A model generated the notes under the pieces. That model did not search any database. It had not been told where the DNA came from and saw only the letters and a list, made by a program, of their open reading frames with translations. This document shows positions 9,859 through 22,151 of a DNA stretch of 64,000 bases, piece by piece (positions within the stretch are counted from its first letter, which is position 1; each line of letters starts with the position of its first letter). Origin of the DNA: Burkholderiales bacterium 70-64 (GTDB taxonomy: Bacteria > Pseudomonadota > Gammaproteobacteria > Burkholderiales > Burkholderiaceae_E); assembly GCA_001898645.1 (NCBI GenBank), contig MKUQ01000046.1, forward strand, positions 25,509 through 89,508, written 5' to 3'. Both the position numbers and the translations under genes were made by a program.

Positions 9859-11184
9859 ATGGAAATCGTCGTCCTGCTCGCGCTGATCGTCCTGAACGGT
9901 CTGTTCGCGATGTCCGAGATCGCCCTGGTCACCGCCCGCAAGGTGCGGCTGCAGAAGCTCATCGACGAGGGCGACCGCTCCGCCGCGCTGGCGCTGGCGC
10001 TGGGCTCCGATCCGAACCGCTTCCTCTCGACCATCCAGATCGGGATCACCTCGATCGGCATCCTGAACGGCATCTTCGGCGAGGCGGCGCTGGCGGCCCC
10101 CTTCGCCGAACGGCTGACCGCGCTCGGCCTGCCCCAGCCCTGGTCGGGCTACGCGGCCACGGCGCTGGTGGTGGTGGTGGTCACCTACGTGTCGATCGTG
10201 ATCGGCGAGCTCGTGCCCAAGCGCCTGGGCCAGTTCAACCCGGAGGGCATCGCGCGGCTGGTGGCGCACCCGATGCACCTGCTGGCCGTGGTGTCGATGC
10301 CGTTCGTGCGGCTGCTGTCGGCCTCCACCGAGCTGGTGCTGCGCGCGCTCGGCGCCAGTCGCGGCCAGGCACCCTCGGTGACCGAGGAGGAGATCCACGC
10401 GCTGCTCGCCGAGGGCTCGGACGCCGGCGTGATCGAGCAGTCCGAGCACGCCATGGTGCGCAACGTGTTCAGGCTGGACGACCGGCAGATCTCCTCGCTG
10501 ATGGTGCCGCGCGCCGACATCGTGTGGCTCGACGTGGCCGAGCCGCTGCAGGAGAACCTGGACAAGGTCGCCGAGACGGCGCACTCGCGCTTCCCGGTGT
10601 GCCGCAGCGGCCTGCACGAGGTGCTCGGATTCGTCCACGCCAAGCAGTTGCTGGTGCAGGCGCTGCGCGGCGCGCCGATCGACCTCACTCAGGGCCTGAG
10701 CGAAATGCTCTACGTGCCGGAGACGCTCACCGGCATGGAGCTGCTCGAGAACTTCCGCTCCTCGAACACGCAGCTCGCGCTGGTCATCGACGAGTACGGC
10801 GAGGTGCAGGGCCTGATCACGCTGCAGGACCTGATGGAGGCGATCACCGGCGAGTTCGCCACCGGCGATGTCGAGGACAGCTGGGCGTTCCAGCGCGAGG
10901 ACGGATCCTGGCTGCTCGACGGCCTCATCCCCATCCCCGAGCTGAAGGATCTCCTCGGGCTGCGCTCGCTGCCCGACGAGGAGCGCGAGCGCTACCAGGC
11001 GCTCAGCGGCATGCTGATGCTGATGCTCGGGCGCATGCCCCAGACCGGCGACACCGTGGTGTGGGAGAACTGGCGCTTCGAGGTCGTCGACATGGACGGC
11101 AAGCGCGTCGACAAGGTGCTCGCCACCCAGGTGCCGGTTGCCGCGCCCAGCGACGACGGGCCGGCGCAGTCCGAGGCCGCCTGA
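9859..11184 (+). CDS. CNNM/CorC-family membrane protein (hemolysin-like, CBS domains)
   Basis: The 441-residue protein has an N-terminal CNNM (DUF21) transmembrane domain, residues 1-180, with GIGITSIGILNGIFGEAALA and VIGELVPKRLG motifs. A tandem CBS pair follows at about 200-335 (MVPRADIVWLD; LITLQDLMEAITGEF), and a C-terminal CorC_HlyC domain at about 350-425. Members are involved in magnesium or cobalt homeostasis, and some are sodium-coupled magnesium exporters. The older hemolysin name is misleading. The gene stands alone between the TAXI gene and the convergent lpdA. The 265-nt upstream gap holds no other gene that I can see. Confidence 0.9.
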   Translation: MEIVVLLALIVLNGLFAMSEIALVTARKVRLQKLIDEGDRSAALALALGSDPNRFLSTIQIGITSIGILNGIFGEAALAAPFAERLTALGLPQPWSGYAATALVVVVVTYVSIVIGELVPKRLGQFNPEGIARLVAHPMHLLAVVSMPFVRLLSASTELVLRALGASRGQAPSVTEEEIHALLAEGSDAGVIEQSEHAMVRNVFRLDDRQISSLMVPRADIVWLDVAEPLQENLDKVAETAHSRFPVCRSGLHEVLGFVHAKQLLVQALRGAPIDLTQGLSEMLYVPETLTGMELLENFRSSNTQLALVIDEYGEVQGLITLQDLMEAITGEFATGDVEDSWAFQREDGSWLLDGLIPIPELKDLLGLRSLPDEERERYQALSGMLMLMLGRMPQTGDTVVWENWRFEVVDMDGKRVDKVLATQVPVAAPSDDGPAQSEAA

Positions 11185-11232
11185 GGGCGGGCGCCGGCGG
11201 GTGAACGCCGGCAGGCGGGCGCGCGCAGGCAT

Positions 11233-11260
11233 CCGCGCCGCGCCCGGGCTCGCGGCGCGG
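11233..11260. terminator. strong GC hairpin between convergent genes
   Basis: CCGCGCCGCG (11233-11242) and CGCGGCGCGG (11251-11260) form a perfect 10-bp stem with an 8-nt loop, 2 nt before the lpdA stop codon. There is no T tract on either strand. It may serve as a bidirectional or processing barrier rather than a classical intrinsic terminator. Confidence 0.45.
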
Positions 11261-11262
11261 CT

Positions 11263-13038
11263 TCAGCGCTTGCGCCGCGGCAGCAGCTCCGTGCACACGC
11301 CCTCGGCGACCTCGGCCGCCAGCCCGATCGACTCGCCGAGGGTCGGATGGGGATGGATGGTGCGCCCGAGGTCGACGGCGTCGGCCCCCATCTCGATGGC
11401 CAGCGCGAGCTCGCCGATCATGTCGCCGGCGTGGGTGCCGACGATCGCGGCGCCCGCCAGGCGATGCGTCTGCCCGTCGAACAGCAGCTTGACCGATCCC
11501 TCCTCGCGGCCGTTGGCGACCGCACGCGCCAGGGCCGACCACGGGAACGCCGCCTTCTCGAGCGCCAGCCCCTTGGCCTTGGCCTCGTCCTCGGTGACGC
11601 CGACCCAGGCGATCTCGGGATCGGTGTAGGCCACCGACGGAATGACGCGCGCATCGAAGAAGCTCTTCTCGCCCGCGGCGGCCTCGGCGGCGACGTGGCC
11701 TTCGTGGGTCGCCTTGTGGGCCAGCATCGGCTGGCCGACGACGTCGCCGATCGCGAAGATGTGCGGGACGCTGGTGCGCATCTGCCCGTCCACCTCGATG
11801 AAGCCGCGCTCGCTCACCGCCACGCCGGCGCGCTCGGCGCCGATCTTGCTCCCGTTGGGCGCACGCCCGACGGCGCTCAGCACCAGGTCGTAGGTCTGCG
11901 GTCCCTCGGGCGCGTTCTCGCCCTCGAACCAGACCGCGATGCCGGCGTCCGAGGCCTCGGCGCGGACGGTCCGGGTGCGCAGCATCACGCGGTCGAAGCG
12001 CTTCTCGTTGTACTTCTGCCAGGTCTTCACCAGGTCGCGATCGGCGCCCGGCATCAGGCCGTCGAGCATCTCGACCACGTCGATGCGCGCCCCGAGCGTC
12101 GAGTACACGGTGGCCATCTCCAGGCCGATGATGCCGCCGCCGATCACCAGCATCTTCTTCGGCACCGCCGCCAGGGCGAGCGCCCCGGTGGAATCGACGA
12201 TGCGCGGGTCCTCGGGCAGGAACGGCAGGCGGACCGGCATCGAGCCGGCGGCGATGATCGCCTGCTCGAAGCGCACCACGGTCTTCTCGCCGGTCTTGTC
12301 CTGGCCCTCGCCGGCGGTGAGCTCCACCTCCAGGTGGTGAGCGTCGAGGAAGCTGCCATAGCCGCGCACGATGCGCACCTTGCGCGACTTGGCCATGCCG
12401 GCCAGGCCGGCGGTCATGCGGCCGATCACCTTTTCCTTGTGGCCGCGCAGCGCGGCCAGGTCGATCGCCGGCGGCGCGAACACCACGCCGGTGCGCGCGA
12501 AGTGCGCCGCCTCGTCGATCACCGAGGCCACGTGCAGCAGCGCCTTGGAGGGAATGCAGCCGACGTTCAGGCACACTCCGCCCAGCGTCGCGTAGCGCTC
12601 GACGATCACCGTGTCCATGCCGAGGTCGGCCGCGCGAAACGCCGCCGAATAGCCCCCGGGCCCGCCGCCCAGCACCAGCATGCGGCAGGTGATGTCGGCC
12701 CGGATGGCGGCCGATGCGCCGGCCGCCGCGGGCGTTGCCGGCGCCGCGGAGGCCGGCACGGAAGCGCCCGCCGGTGCCGCCTGCGCCTGCGCCCCCTCGG
12801 CCGCCTCCAGCTCCACGATCGGCGTGCCCTCCGAGACCTTGTCCCCCAGCTTCACCTTCACCGCCTTGACCACCCCGCCCGCCGACGACGGAATCTCCAT
12901 CGACGCCTTGTCCGACTCCACCGTGATCAGCGACTGCTCCGCCTTCACTTCGTCGCCCACCTTCACCAGCACCTCGATCACCTCGACTTCCTCGAAGTTC
13001 CCGATGTCCGGCACCTTCACCTCGATCGTCTGGCTCAT
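11263..13038 (-). CDS. lpdA: dihydrolipoyl dehydrogenase (pyruvate dehydrogenase E3) with N-terminal lipoyl domain
   Basis: E3 reoxidises dihydrolipoamide of the pyruvate dehydrogenase complex with FAD and NAD+. Residues 1-80 are a biotinyl/lipoyl domain with the lipoylation lysine in [14 protein letters not shown] Pro/Ala linker follows, then a full flavoprotein disulfide reductase. That part has the [20 protein letters not shown] motif, the redox disulfide in [13 protein letters not shown], an NAD motif [17 protein letters not shown], and the catalytic His-Glu in HPHPTLGES. Lipoyl-bearing E3 is known in Neisseria and many betaproteobacteria. At DNA level the lipoyl segment is almost identical to that of aceF, the upstream gene. 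It is the last gene of aceE-aceF-lpdA. Confidence 0.96.
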   Translation of the reverse strand: MSQTIEVKVPDIGNFEEVEVIEVLVKVGDEVKAEQSLITVESDKASMEIPSSAGGVVKAVKVKLGDKVSEGTPIVELEAAEGAQAQAAPAGASVPASAAPATPAAAGASAAIRADITCRMLVLGGGPGGYSAAFRAADLGMDTVIVERYATLGGVCLNVGCIPSKALLHVASVIDEAAHFARTGVVFAPPAIDLAALRGHKEKVIGRMTAGLAGMAKSRKVRIVRGYGSFLDAHHLEVELTAGEGQDKTGEKTVVRFEQAIIAAGSMPVRLPFLPEDPRIVDSTGALALAAVPKKMLVIGGGIIGLEMATVYSTLGARIDVVEMLDGLMPGADRDLVKTWQKYNEKRFDRVMLRTRTVRAEASDAGIAVWFEGENAPEGPQTYDLVLSAVGRAPNGSKIGAERAGVAVSERGFIEVDGQMRTSVPHIFAIGDVVGQPMLAHKATHEGHVAAEAAAGEKSFFDARVIPSVAYTDPEIAWVGVTEDEAKAKGLALEKAAFPWSALARAVANGREEGSVKLLFDGQTHRLAGAAIVGTHAGDMIGELALAIEMGADAVDLGRTIHPHPTLGESIGLAAEVAEGVCTELLPRRKR

Positions 13039-13041
13039 GTC
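12781..13041 (-). repeat. lipoyl-domain duplication, copy A (in lpdA)
   Basis: This 261-nt block, including the start codon and 3 nt upstream of it, matches 14366-14626 in aceF with only two mismatches by my reading. A second shared linker block of about 48 nt (12728-12775 versus 14190-14237) lies further 3' in each gene. The linker between the blocks is much longer in aceF. The pattern suggests recent duplication or gene conversion. Confidence 0.88.
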
Positions 13042-13096
13042 TGCTCGCTCGTATGTATCGGGCCGCGCCCGCGGGCGCGGCCGGCCAGGGTGGCGC

Positions 13097-14623
13097 CTAC
13101 AGCATCACGCGCCGGAAATCGGCGAGCAGCTGCGACAGGTGGGCATTGAAGCGCGCCGCGCCGGCGCCGTCGACGGCCCGATGGTCCCACGACAGGGATA
13201 GCGGCAGGATCAGGCGCGGCTGGAACTCCTTGCCGTCCCACACCGGCCGCATGACCGAGCGGCACACGCCGAGGATCGCCACCTCGGGCGCGTTGATGAT
13301 GGGCGTGAAGTAGGTGCCGCCGATGCCCCCCAGGCTGGAGATCGAGAACGTGCCGCCCTGCATGTCGGCGGGCGCGAGCTTGCCTTCGCGCGCCTTGGCC
13401 GCCAGCTCGGCGGTCTCGCGGGCGATCTGCAGCACCCCCTTGGTGTCGGCATCGCGGATCACCGGCACCACCAGCCCGTTGGGCGTGTCGGCCGCGAAGC
13501 CGATGTGCCAGTAGCGCTTGAGCACCATGTTCTCGCCTTCGAGCGAGGCGTTGAACTCGGGGAACTTCTGCAGCGTCGCCACGCAGGCCTTGATCAGGAA
13601 CGCCAGCATGGTGAGCTTGGCGCCGCCCTGCTTCTCGTTCTCGCGGTTGGTCTGCAGGCGGAACGCCTCGAGCTCGGTGATGTCGGCGTCCTCGTGGTTG
13701 GTGACGTGCGGGATCATCACCCAGTTGCGGTGCAGGTTCGCCGCCGAGATCCTGCGGATGCGCGCCACCGGCCGCGCCTCGACCGGGCCGAACTTGGCGA
13801 AGTCGACCTTCGGCCACGGGATGAGCCCGAGCGCCGCGCCGGCGTCTCCGCCCGCCGGAGCCGCCGCGGCGGCCGCTCCTCCCCGGCGCATCACGCCCTT
13901 GACGAAGTCGCGCACGTCGTCGTGCAGGATGCGCTGCTTCGGACCCGAGCCCTGCACCTGCGCGAGATCCACGCCGAGCTCGCGCGCGAACTTGCGCACC
14001 GAGGGCGAAGCGTGCGGCTTGACCACCATCGACTCGGCATACTCGCCGAGCGCGGCCGTCGGCAGCACGCGCCGGGAAAGGCCGGCCGCCGCGCCGGCGC
14101 CGGCCGGAGACGCCGCGCCGCCGTCGCCCGGCGAACGCGCCGGCACCGCCTCGGCCTGCGTACCCGCGGCCGGCTCGGCCGCGCTCGCTGCGGGCGTTGC
14201 CGGCGCCGCGGAGGCCGGTGCGGAAGCGCCGGCCCGTGCCGTCTCGCCGGCCCGTGCCGGTTCCCCGGACGGTGCCGCCACGCCGGCCGGCGCCGAAACC
14301 GCGGCCGGCCCGCTCGCCGATGACGCTGCCGCAGCAGCAGCGCCTGTCGCCGGTGCCGCCGCCGCCTGCGCCTGCGCCCCCTCGGCCGCCTCCAGCTCCA
14401 CGATCGGCGTGCCCTCCGAGACCTTGTCCCCCAGCTTCACCTTCACCGCCTTGACCACCCCGCCCGCCGACGACGGAATCTCCATCGACGCCTTGTCCGA
14501 CTCCACCGTGATCAGCGACTGCTCCTCCTTCACCTCGTCGCCCACCTTCACCAGCACCTCGATCACCTCGACTTCCTCGAAGTTCCCGATGTCCGGCACC
14601 TTCACCTCGATCGTCTGGCTCAT
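13097..14623 (-). CDS. aceF: dihydrolipoamide acetyltransferase, pyruvate dehydrogenase E2
   Basis: The 508-residue E2 has one N-terminal lipoyl domain (1-80, lysine in [12 protein letters not shown]) and a very long Ala/Pro/Gly-rich swinging linker (about 85-190). The peripheral subunit-binding domain is near 200-240 ([19 protein letters not shown]). The catalytic core ends in the DHRAVDGA motif with the active-site histidine. E2 transfers the acetyl group from lipoamide to CoA. Many gammaproteobacterial E2p proteins have three lipoyl domains. Here the single domain is complemented by the one on E3. The gene starts 12 nt after the aceE stop and is followed by lpdA. Confidence 0.96.
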   Translation of the reverse strand: MSQTIEVKVPDIGNFEEVEVIEVLVKVGDEVKEEQSLITVESDKASMEIPSSAGGVVKAVKVKLGDKVSEGTPIVELEAAEGAQAQAAAAPATGAAAAAASSASGPAAVSAPAGVAAPSGEPARAGETARAGASAPASAAPATPAASAAEPAAGTQAEAVPARSPGDGGAASPAGAGAAAGLSRRVLPTAALGEYAESMVVKPHASPSVRKFARELGVDLAQVQGSGPKQRILHDDVRDFVKGVMRRGGAAAAAAPAGGDAGAALGLIPWPKVDFAKFGPVEARPVARIRRISAANLHRNWVMIPHVTNHEDADITELEAFRLQTNRENEKQGGAKLTMLAFLIKACVATLQKFPEFNASLEGENMVLKRYWHIGFAADTPNGLVVPVIRDADTKGVLQIARETAELAAKAREGKLAPADMQGGTFSISSLGGIGGTYFTPIINAPEVAILGVCRSVMRPVWDGKEFQPRLILPLSLSWDHRAVDGAGAARFNAHLSQLLADFRRVML

Positions 14624-14626
14624 GTC
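14366..14626 (-). repeat. lipoyl-domain duplication, copy B (in aceF)
   Basis: This is the partner of 12781-13041: same orientation, same relation to the start codon, and two differences in 261 nt by visual alignment. Third codon positions are conserved as well, which protein-level selection alone does not explain. Confidence 0.88.
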
Positions 14627-14635
14627 CGGCTCATC

Positions 14636-17347
<2,712 letters not shown>

Positions 17348-17564
17348 GGGATCTCCTCTCTGTTTCCTGCGCGATGGGGCTGTCCGATTCTAGGAAGGGG
17401 CTCCCGAAAAGACAAGAAAAATTTTCATGATGCGATAGTTGATTTCAAATTACGATAAATACGGGTTAATGCCGATGCCGATGCCGCAGCGGTCCGGCGC
17501 GCGCGGTCCGCACGCCGCGAGCGCAGCAGCTTCCTCTACACTGGCTACACTTCGCACCGATCCG

Positions 17565-20315
17565 ATGAAACACCGCAGCAACCCCTCCACCCGTCGCGCC
17601 GAGATACGGGCCATGCGATGGCTCTCGCTGTCGCATGCGTTCGGCGTGGGCCTGTTCGTGCTGCTGATGGGCACCTTCCTCTGGTACCTCAAGACCATCG
17701 AGGCCGACCAGCAGAAGCAGACCCTGTACCGCGACGTGGCGAGCGCGCAGACCGCGCTGCGGCGCGAGCTGCGCGACGACCGCGACGAGATCGGCCTGCT
17801 CGCCGAAGACTGGTCGGCCGGCGCGCGCGGGCGCGCCGGTGCCACCGACAAGACCATCGGCGACTTCCTTGCCCGCCAGAGCTCGGCGGTCTACGTCGCG
17901 CTGGTCGACGCCGAAGGCAGGATCCTGCGCGCGGTGCATGCGCGCGGAGTGGGTCCGCTCGCCTTTCGCCTGCACGGCCCCAGGATCGCCGAGCCGGCCG
18001 GGCGCGAGGCATTCGAGCAGTTGCGCCGCGGCCGGCGCGCGGCCTTCGCCGCTCCCTTCACCACCCCCGTCGGCGACGTGATGATGGAGCTGTACGCGCC
18101 GGCCTACGACGACGACAGCGGCTTTCGCGGCGCGGTGGTGGTCGGCTACTCGCTCAACCGCATCCTCGGCAGTCCGCTGCTGCAGACGATCCGCGACCGC
18201 TACCAGCTCGCCATCGTCGACGGCGGCAACAACACGCTGGTGAGCTCCTCGCTGTTCGAGACCGAGTTCGCGCACCTCACCTACGAGCTGCCGCTCGATC
18301 CCCCGGGCCACGGGCTGCGCCTGCGCGCGCTGGCCTACGACCTGCAGCCGCGCCTGATCGACCGCAGCCTGGTCGCGGCGGTGGTGGGCCTGTCGCTGGC
18401 CATCCTCGCCACCCTGCTGATGCTGTGGAGCCATGCGCGCCGGCGCCTGTTCGCCGAGTACGAGCGCGACCGCCTGTTCACGCTCTCGCCCGATCCGCTG
18501 TGCGTATTCGAGATCGACGGCACGCTGGTGCGCGCCAACCCGGCTTTCGAATCGGCGCTGGGCGCCGGCGAACGCCGGCGCCGCATCGACCGCTGGGTGC
18601 ATCCCGACGACCGCGAGGCGGTATCGGGCGCGCTGGCCCGCATCAGCCAGCCGGGCGCCTCCTCGGCCAGCTTCGAGGCCCGCTTTCGCGCCCATGACGC
18701 GACCTCCGAGGCTGTCGGCGCCGCATCGGCGTGGCGCTGGCTGCACTGGTCGCTGCGCCGCGACCCCGACGCGCAGCGCCCGCTGCTGTATGCCGTCGCG
18801 CGCGACGTCACCGAGCGGCGCAGCACCGAGCAGGCGCTGGCGGCCGAGACGGCCTTCCGCCGCGCCATGGAAGACTCCATGCTCACCGGCATGCGCGCCT
18901 TCGACATGCACGGGCGCATCACCTACGTCAACCGGGCCTTCTGCCGCATGGTCGGATTCACCGAGCAGGAGCTGATCGGCTCGCCCCCGCCCTATCGCTA
19001 CTGGCCGGTCGGCAGCGCGGCGAGCAACCGCGAGAACCTCGACCGGGTGCTGCGCGGCGACACCCCGCCCAGCGGCTTCGAGGTCAAGGTGCGGCGCAAG
19101 GACGGCTCGCTCTTCGACGCGCGCATGTACGTCTCGGCGCTCATCGACAGCGAAGGCAGGCAGACCGGCTGGATGACCTCGATGACCGACGTCACCGAGC
19201 CCAAGCGCATCCGCGAGCAGCTCGCCGCCGCGCACGAGCGCTTCACCACGGTGCTCGACGAGCTCGACGTCGCGGTCTCGGTGGTCGCCCGCCCGCCCGA
19301 GGGCTCCAACGACCAGGCCGAGCTGCTGTTCGCCAACCGGATGTACCGCAGCCTGTTCGGCGTCGACGCCCGTCGCCACGAAGTGCTCGCCGCGCGCGAG
19401 GCGCGCGAGCCGGACGCCGCCGGCGAGGTGTTCGATCCCCTGCTCGGGCGCTGGTTCGAGGTGCGTAGCCGCCAGATCCGCTGGGTCGACGGCAGCCCGG
19501 TGGAGATGCTGGTGGCCACCGACGTCACGCGCCGGCACGAGATCGAGGAGCAGCAGCGCGAGCAGGACCGCAAGCTGCAGCGCACCTCGCGGCTGGTCAC
19601 CATGGGCGAGATGGCATCCTCGCTGGCGCACGAGCTGAACCAGCCGCTCACGGCCATCGCCAACTACTGCATGGGCCTGTCGGCGCGCCTGCGCGCGAAA
19701 ATGGCCGCCGGCGAGGTCGTGCCGCCGGCCGAGCTGCTCGGGCTGCTCGGCAAGACCGCCGCTCAGGCCGCGCGCGCCGGCGAGGTGATCCGGCGCATCC
19801 GCAACTTCGTCAAGCGCAGCGAGCCCGAGCGGCGCAGCTGCGAGGTCGCCCCCATCGTCGCCGATGCGGTCGGGCTGGCCGAGATCGACGCCCGCCGCTA
19901 CGGCACCCGCATCACCGCCTCGGTGCCCGCCGGCCTGCCGCCGCTGCTGGCCGATCCCATCCTCATCGAGCAGGTGCTGCTGAACCTGCTCAAGAACGCC
20001 ATCGAGGCCATGCGCGAGCTGCCCCCCGGGCGCAGCCGCACCGTCGCGCTCGACGTCACGGCCCATCACGAGCAGGTCGAGTTCCGCGTCACCGACCACG
20101 GCATGGGGCTCGCCGAAGACGCCCAGCAGCGCCTCTTCGAGCCGTTCTTCACCACCAAGGCGGAAGGCATGGGCATCGGCCTGAACATCTGCCGCTCCAT
20201 CGTCGAATCGCACAACGGCCGGCTGTGGGCCGAGACCTCCGAAGGCGGCGGCTGTAGCTTCCGCTTCACCGTCCCGGCCGTGGTCGAAGCCGCGGTCGTC
20301 GTCGATCCGGCCTGA
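17565..20315 (+). CDS. multi-PAS sensor histidine kinase (DctS/FixL-like)
   Basis: This 916-residue kinase has an N-terminal helix (about 20-38), a periplasmic sensor domain of some 235 residues, and a second helix (about 270-292). Three PAS-like domains follow. The next part is HisKA, with His689 in SLAHELNQPLTAIANYCMGL, and a complete HATPase with G boxes (TDHGMGLAEDAQ; TTKAEGMGIGLNI). The HELNQPL motif and the adjacent FixJ-type regulator place it in the FixL/DctS/TodS-like class, which often senses carboxylates, aromatics or redox state. The ligand is unknown. I prefer the ATG at 17565. The frame opens earlier, but the upstream part is low-complexity. Confidence 0.9.
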   Translation: MKHRSNPSTRRAEIRAMRWLSLSHAFGVGLFVLLMGTFLWYLKTIEADQQKQTLYRDVASAQTALRRELRDDRDEIGLLAEDWSAGARGRAGATDKTIGDFLARQSSAVYVALVDAEGRILRAVHARGVGPLAFRLHGPRIAEPAGREAFEQLRRGRRAAFAAPFTTPVGDVMMELYAPAYDDDSGFRGAVVVGYSLNRILGSPLLQTIRDRYQLAIVDGGNNTLVSSSLFETEFAHLTYELPLDPPGHGLRLRALAYDLQPRLIDRSLVAAVVGLSLAILATLLMLWSHARRRLFAEYERDRLFTLSPDPLCVFEIDGTLVRANPAFESALGAGERRRRIDRWVHPDDREAVSGALARISQPGASSASFEARFRAHDATSEAVGAASAWRWLHWSLRRDPDAQRPLLYAVARDVTERRSTEQALAAETAFRRAMEDSMLTGMRAFDMHGRITYVNRAFCRMVGFTEQELIGSPPPYRYWPVGSAASNRENLDRVLRGDTPPSGFEVKVRRKDGSLFDARMYVSALIDSEGRQTGWMTSMTDVTEPKRIREQLAAAHERFTTVLDELDVAVSVVARPPEGSNDQAELLFANRMYRSLFGVDARRHEVLAAREAREPDAAGEVFDPLLGRWFEVRSRQIRWVDGSPVEMLVATDVTRRHEIEEQQREQDRKLQRTSRLVTMGEMASSLAHELNQPLTAIANYCMGLSARLRAKMAAGEVVPPAELLGLLGKTAAQAARAGEVIRRIRNFVKRSEPERRSCEVAPIVADAVGLAEIDARRYGTRITASVPAGLPPLLADPILIEQVLLNLLKNAIEAMRELPPGRSRTVALDVTAHHEQVEFRVTDHGMGLAEDAQQRLFEPFFTTKAEGMGIGLNICRSIVESHNGRLWAETSEGGGCSFRFTVPAVVEAAVVVDPA

Positions 20316-20376
20316 GCCCCCTCCGTTCCCCGCCGACCTGCCCTCTAGGGCCTGTTCACACTACGATCGACCATCC

Positions 20377-21057
20377 ATGAGCACCGCCATGAATACCGGC
20401 CAGCCCTCCCTTCCCGCCGGCGGCGCGGCGCCCTCCCCGGCGCCCGGCCTCGTCTACGTCGTCGACGACGACGAAGCGGTACGCGACTCGATGCGGTGGC
20501 TGCTCGAGGCCAACGGCTTCGAGGTCGCTGCCTTCGCCAGCGCCGAGGAATTCCTCGCCCGGCTCCCGGACCCCGAGCCGATCGCCTGCCTGCTGCTCGA
20601 CGTGCGCATGCCCGGCATGTCCGGCCTGGAGCTGCACGAAGAGCTGGTGCGCCGCGGCTCGACCCTGCCGCTGATCTTCGTCACCGGCCACGGCGACGTG
20701 CCGATGGCGGTGTCGCGCATGAAGATGGGCGCGCACGACTTCCTCGAGAAGCCGTTCAGCGACAGCCAGCTGCACCAGCTCGTCTCCGAGTGTCTGACGC
20801 GCGCCGCGGCAGCGCGCCACGACCGCGAGGCCGGCCGCGACGCCAGCGAGCGCGTGGAACGGCTCACCGGACGCGAGCGCCAGGTGCTCGAGCTGATCGT
20901 GGCCGGGAGGCTCAACAAGCAGATCGCCGACGACCTCGGCATCAGCATCAAGACCGTCGAGGCGCACCGCGCCAACATCATGGACAAGCTGGGCGCGCGC
21001 ACCATGGCCGACCTCATGCGCATCGCGCTCAGGGCGGGCGCCCCGCGCGCCGAGTGA
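20377..21057 (+). CDS. FixJ-family response regulator (receiver plus LuxR HTH)
   Basis: The 226-residue protein has a receiver domain (25-140; acidic DDDE, phospho-acceptor Asp75 in LLLDVRMPGMSG, lysine in FLEKPFSD) and a C-terminal LuxR-type HTH (about 160-220; LTGRERQVLELIVAGRLNKQ, IKTVEAHRANIM). It is 61 nt downstream of the PAS kinase and is its probable partner. Regulated genes are not evident. TRAP or tungstate transport nearby are only guesses. Its last 29 nt overlap the end of the convergent regulator gene. Confidence 0.92.
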   Translation: MSTAMNTGQPSLPAGGAAPSPAPGLVYVVDDDEAVRDSMRWLLEANGFEVAAFASAEEFLARLPDPEPIACLLLDVRMPGMSGLELHEELVRRGSTLPLIFVTGHGDVPMAVSRMKMGAHDFLEKPFSDSQLHQLVSECLTRAAAARHDREAGRDASERVERLTGRERQVLELIVAGRLNKQIADDLGISIKTVEAHRANIMDKLGARTMADLMRIALRAGAPRAE

Positions 21058-22066
21058 GCGTCGTTCGTCCTCCTGCTCGCGCCGGCGCGTAGCCGGGCAT
21101 CGCGCGCGCACGCCGGCGCAGCTCGCGCACCAGCACACGCACATCCGGGTGCTCGCCGAGCGCGCGCGCCCCGCACAGGAAGTACAGCTCGCTGCCCACC
21201 GCGACGAAGCCGAGCCCGAACTGCGCCGCCGCCGCGCGCAGCCCGAACCCGGCGTCCGCCGCACCGGCAGCCACCGCCGCCGCGACGGCGAAATGGGTGT
21301 ACTCCTCCTGCTCGTAGCCGCGGATCTGGCGCGGCTGCAGGCCCTGCTCCGCGAGCAGGCGGTCGAACCACGCCCGCGTGCCAGCTCCGCGCTGACGATT
21401 GACGAAGCGCAGTCCGGTGCGCGCGAGGTCGGCCACGTCGCGGATGCGCAGCGGGTTGCCGCGGGCCACGATCAGCCCCTGCTCGCGATGCATCACCGGC
21501 TCGACGAACAGCGCACCATCGCGAAACGGCCCCGGCCGCTCGCGCACCGCGGGCAGCGGCTCGGGGAGGTGGAAACCGGCCAGCTCGGCCTCGCCGCGAT
21601 CGAGCGCGGCCAGTGCATGCTCCGAGCCCACGAAGCTCACGCTCGGGCATGCATCCGGCTTCTCGGAGAGGGCCGCCTGCAGCAGCAGATCGTGGCTGGC
21701 CGCCAGCCTCAGCGGCTGCCGCGCCTCCCCGCGCAATGCCGCCAGCGCCGCATCGAGCTCGGCCGCGGGCCCCGCCAGGCGGCGCCGCGCGTTCCGCTCG
21801 AAGCGCGCACCGGCGTGCGCCAGCGCGGAGCCGGCCGCCGTGAGGCGGGTGCCGTGCCCCTTGACCCGTTCGACCAGCGCCACCCCGAGCAGGCGCTCCG
21901 CGCGCACCAGCTTCCCCCACGCCCCCCGGTACGACAGGCCGAGCGCACGCGCCGCCGCGCTCACCCGCGGTGCCGATCCGAGCGCCGCCAGCAGCCGCGC
22001 CAGCTCGGCGAGATCGAGCGAGTCACCGGCCAGGCGCAGCAGTGCGCCCGGATAGACTTCGAGCAT
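21029..22066 (-). CDS. ModE-like HTH regulator fused to a periplasmic-binding-like domain, probable tungstate regulator
   Basis: The 345-residue protein has a winged-HTH of the ModE/LysR type near residues 25-85 (SAAARALGLSYRGAWGKLVRAE, then LTAAG). A PBP-like sensory domain follows (about 115-320; the GAGTRAWFDRLL and GFGLRAAA stretches). This architecture is common next to tungstate or molybdate ABC transporters, where it senses the oxyanion. The gene is divergent from tupBCA by 85 nt, so it probably controls that operon. The ATG at 22066 is chosen over an upstream TTG. The C-terminus overlaps the convergent response-regulator gene. Confidence 0.8.
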   Translation of the reverse strand: MLEVYPGALLRLAGDSLDLAELARLLAALGSAPRVSAAARALGLSYRGAWGKLVRAERLLGVALVERVKGHGTRLTAAGSALAHAGARFERNARRRLAGPAAELDAALAALRGEARQPLRLAASHDLLLQAALSEKPDACPSVSFVGSEHALAALDRGEAELAGFHLPEPLPAVRERPGPFRDGALFVEPVMHREQGLIVARGNPLRIRDVADLARTGLRFVNRQRGAGTRAWFDRLLAEQGLQPRQIRGYEQEEYTHFAVAAAVAAGAADAGFGLRAAAAQFGLGFVAVGSELYFLCGARALGEHPDVRVLVRELRRRARAMPGYAPARAGGRTTLTRRAGRPP

Positions 22067-22139
22067 GGCAGCCTCGGGGTCGTGGAGGAGCAAGATATGC
22101 AAACGATTGCCGAATGGATGCTACTACGCGGGCGATTCG

Positions 22140-22145
22140 TATACT
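22140..22145 (+). promoter_or_regulatory. TATACT -10-like box just upstream of tupB
   Basis: TATACT ends 6 nt before the tupB ATG, and no ribosome-binding site is visible. If this box is used, transcription would start at or next to the ATG and give a leaderless mRNA. A short imperfect inverted repeat (GCGA-N9-TCGC, 22132-22148) overlaps it and could be an operator. No good -35 box is seen. Confidence 0.3.
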
Positions 22146-22151
22146 CGCCGC

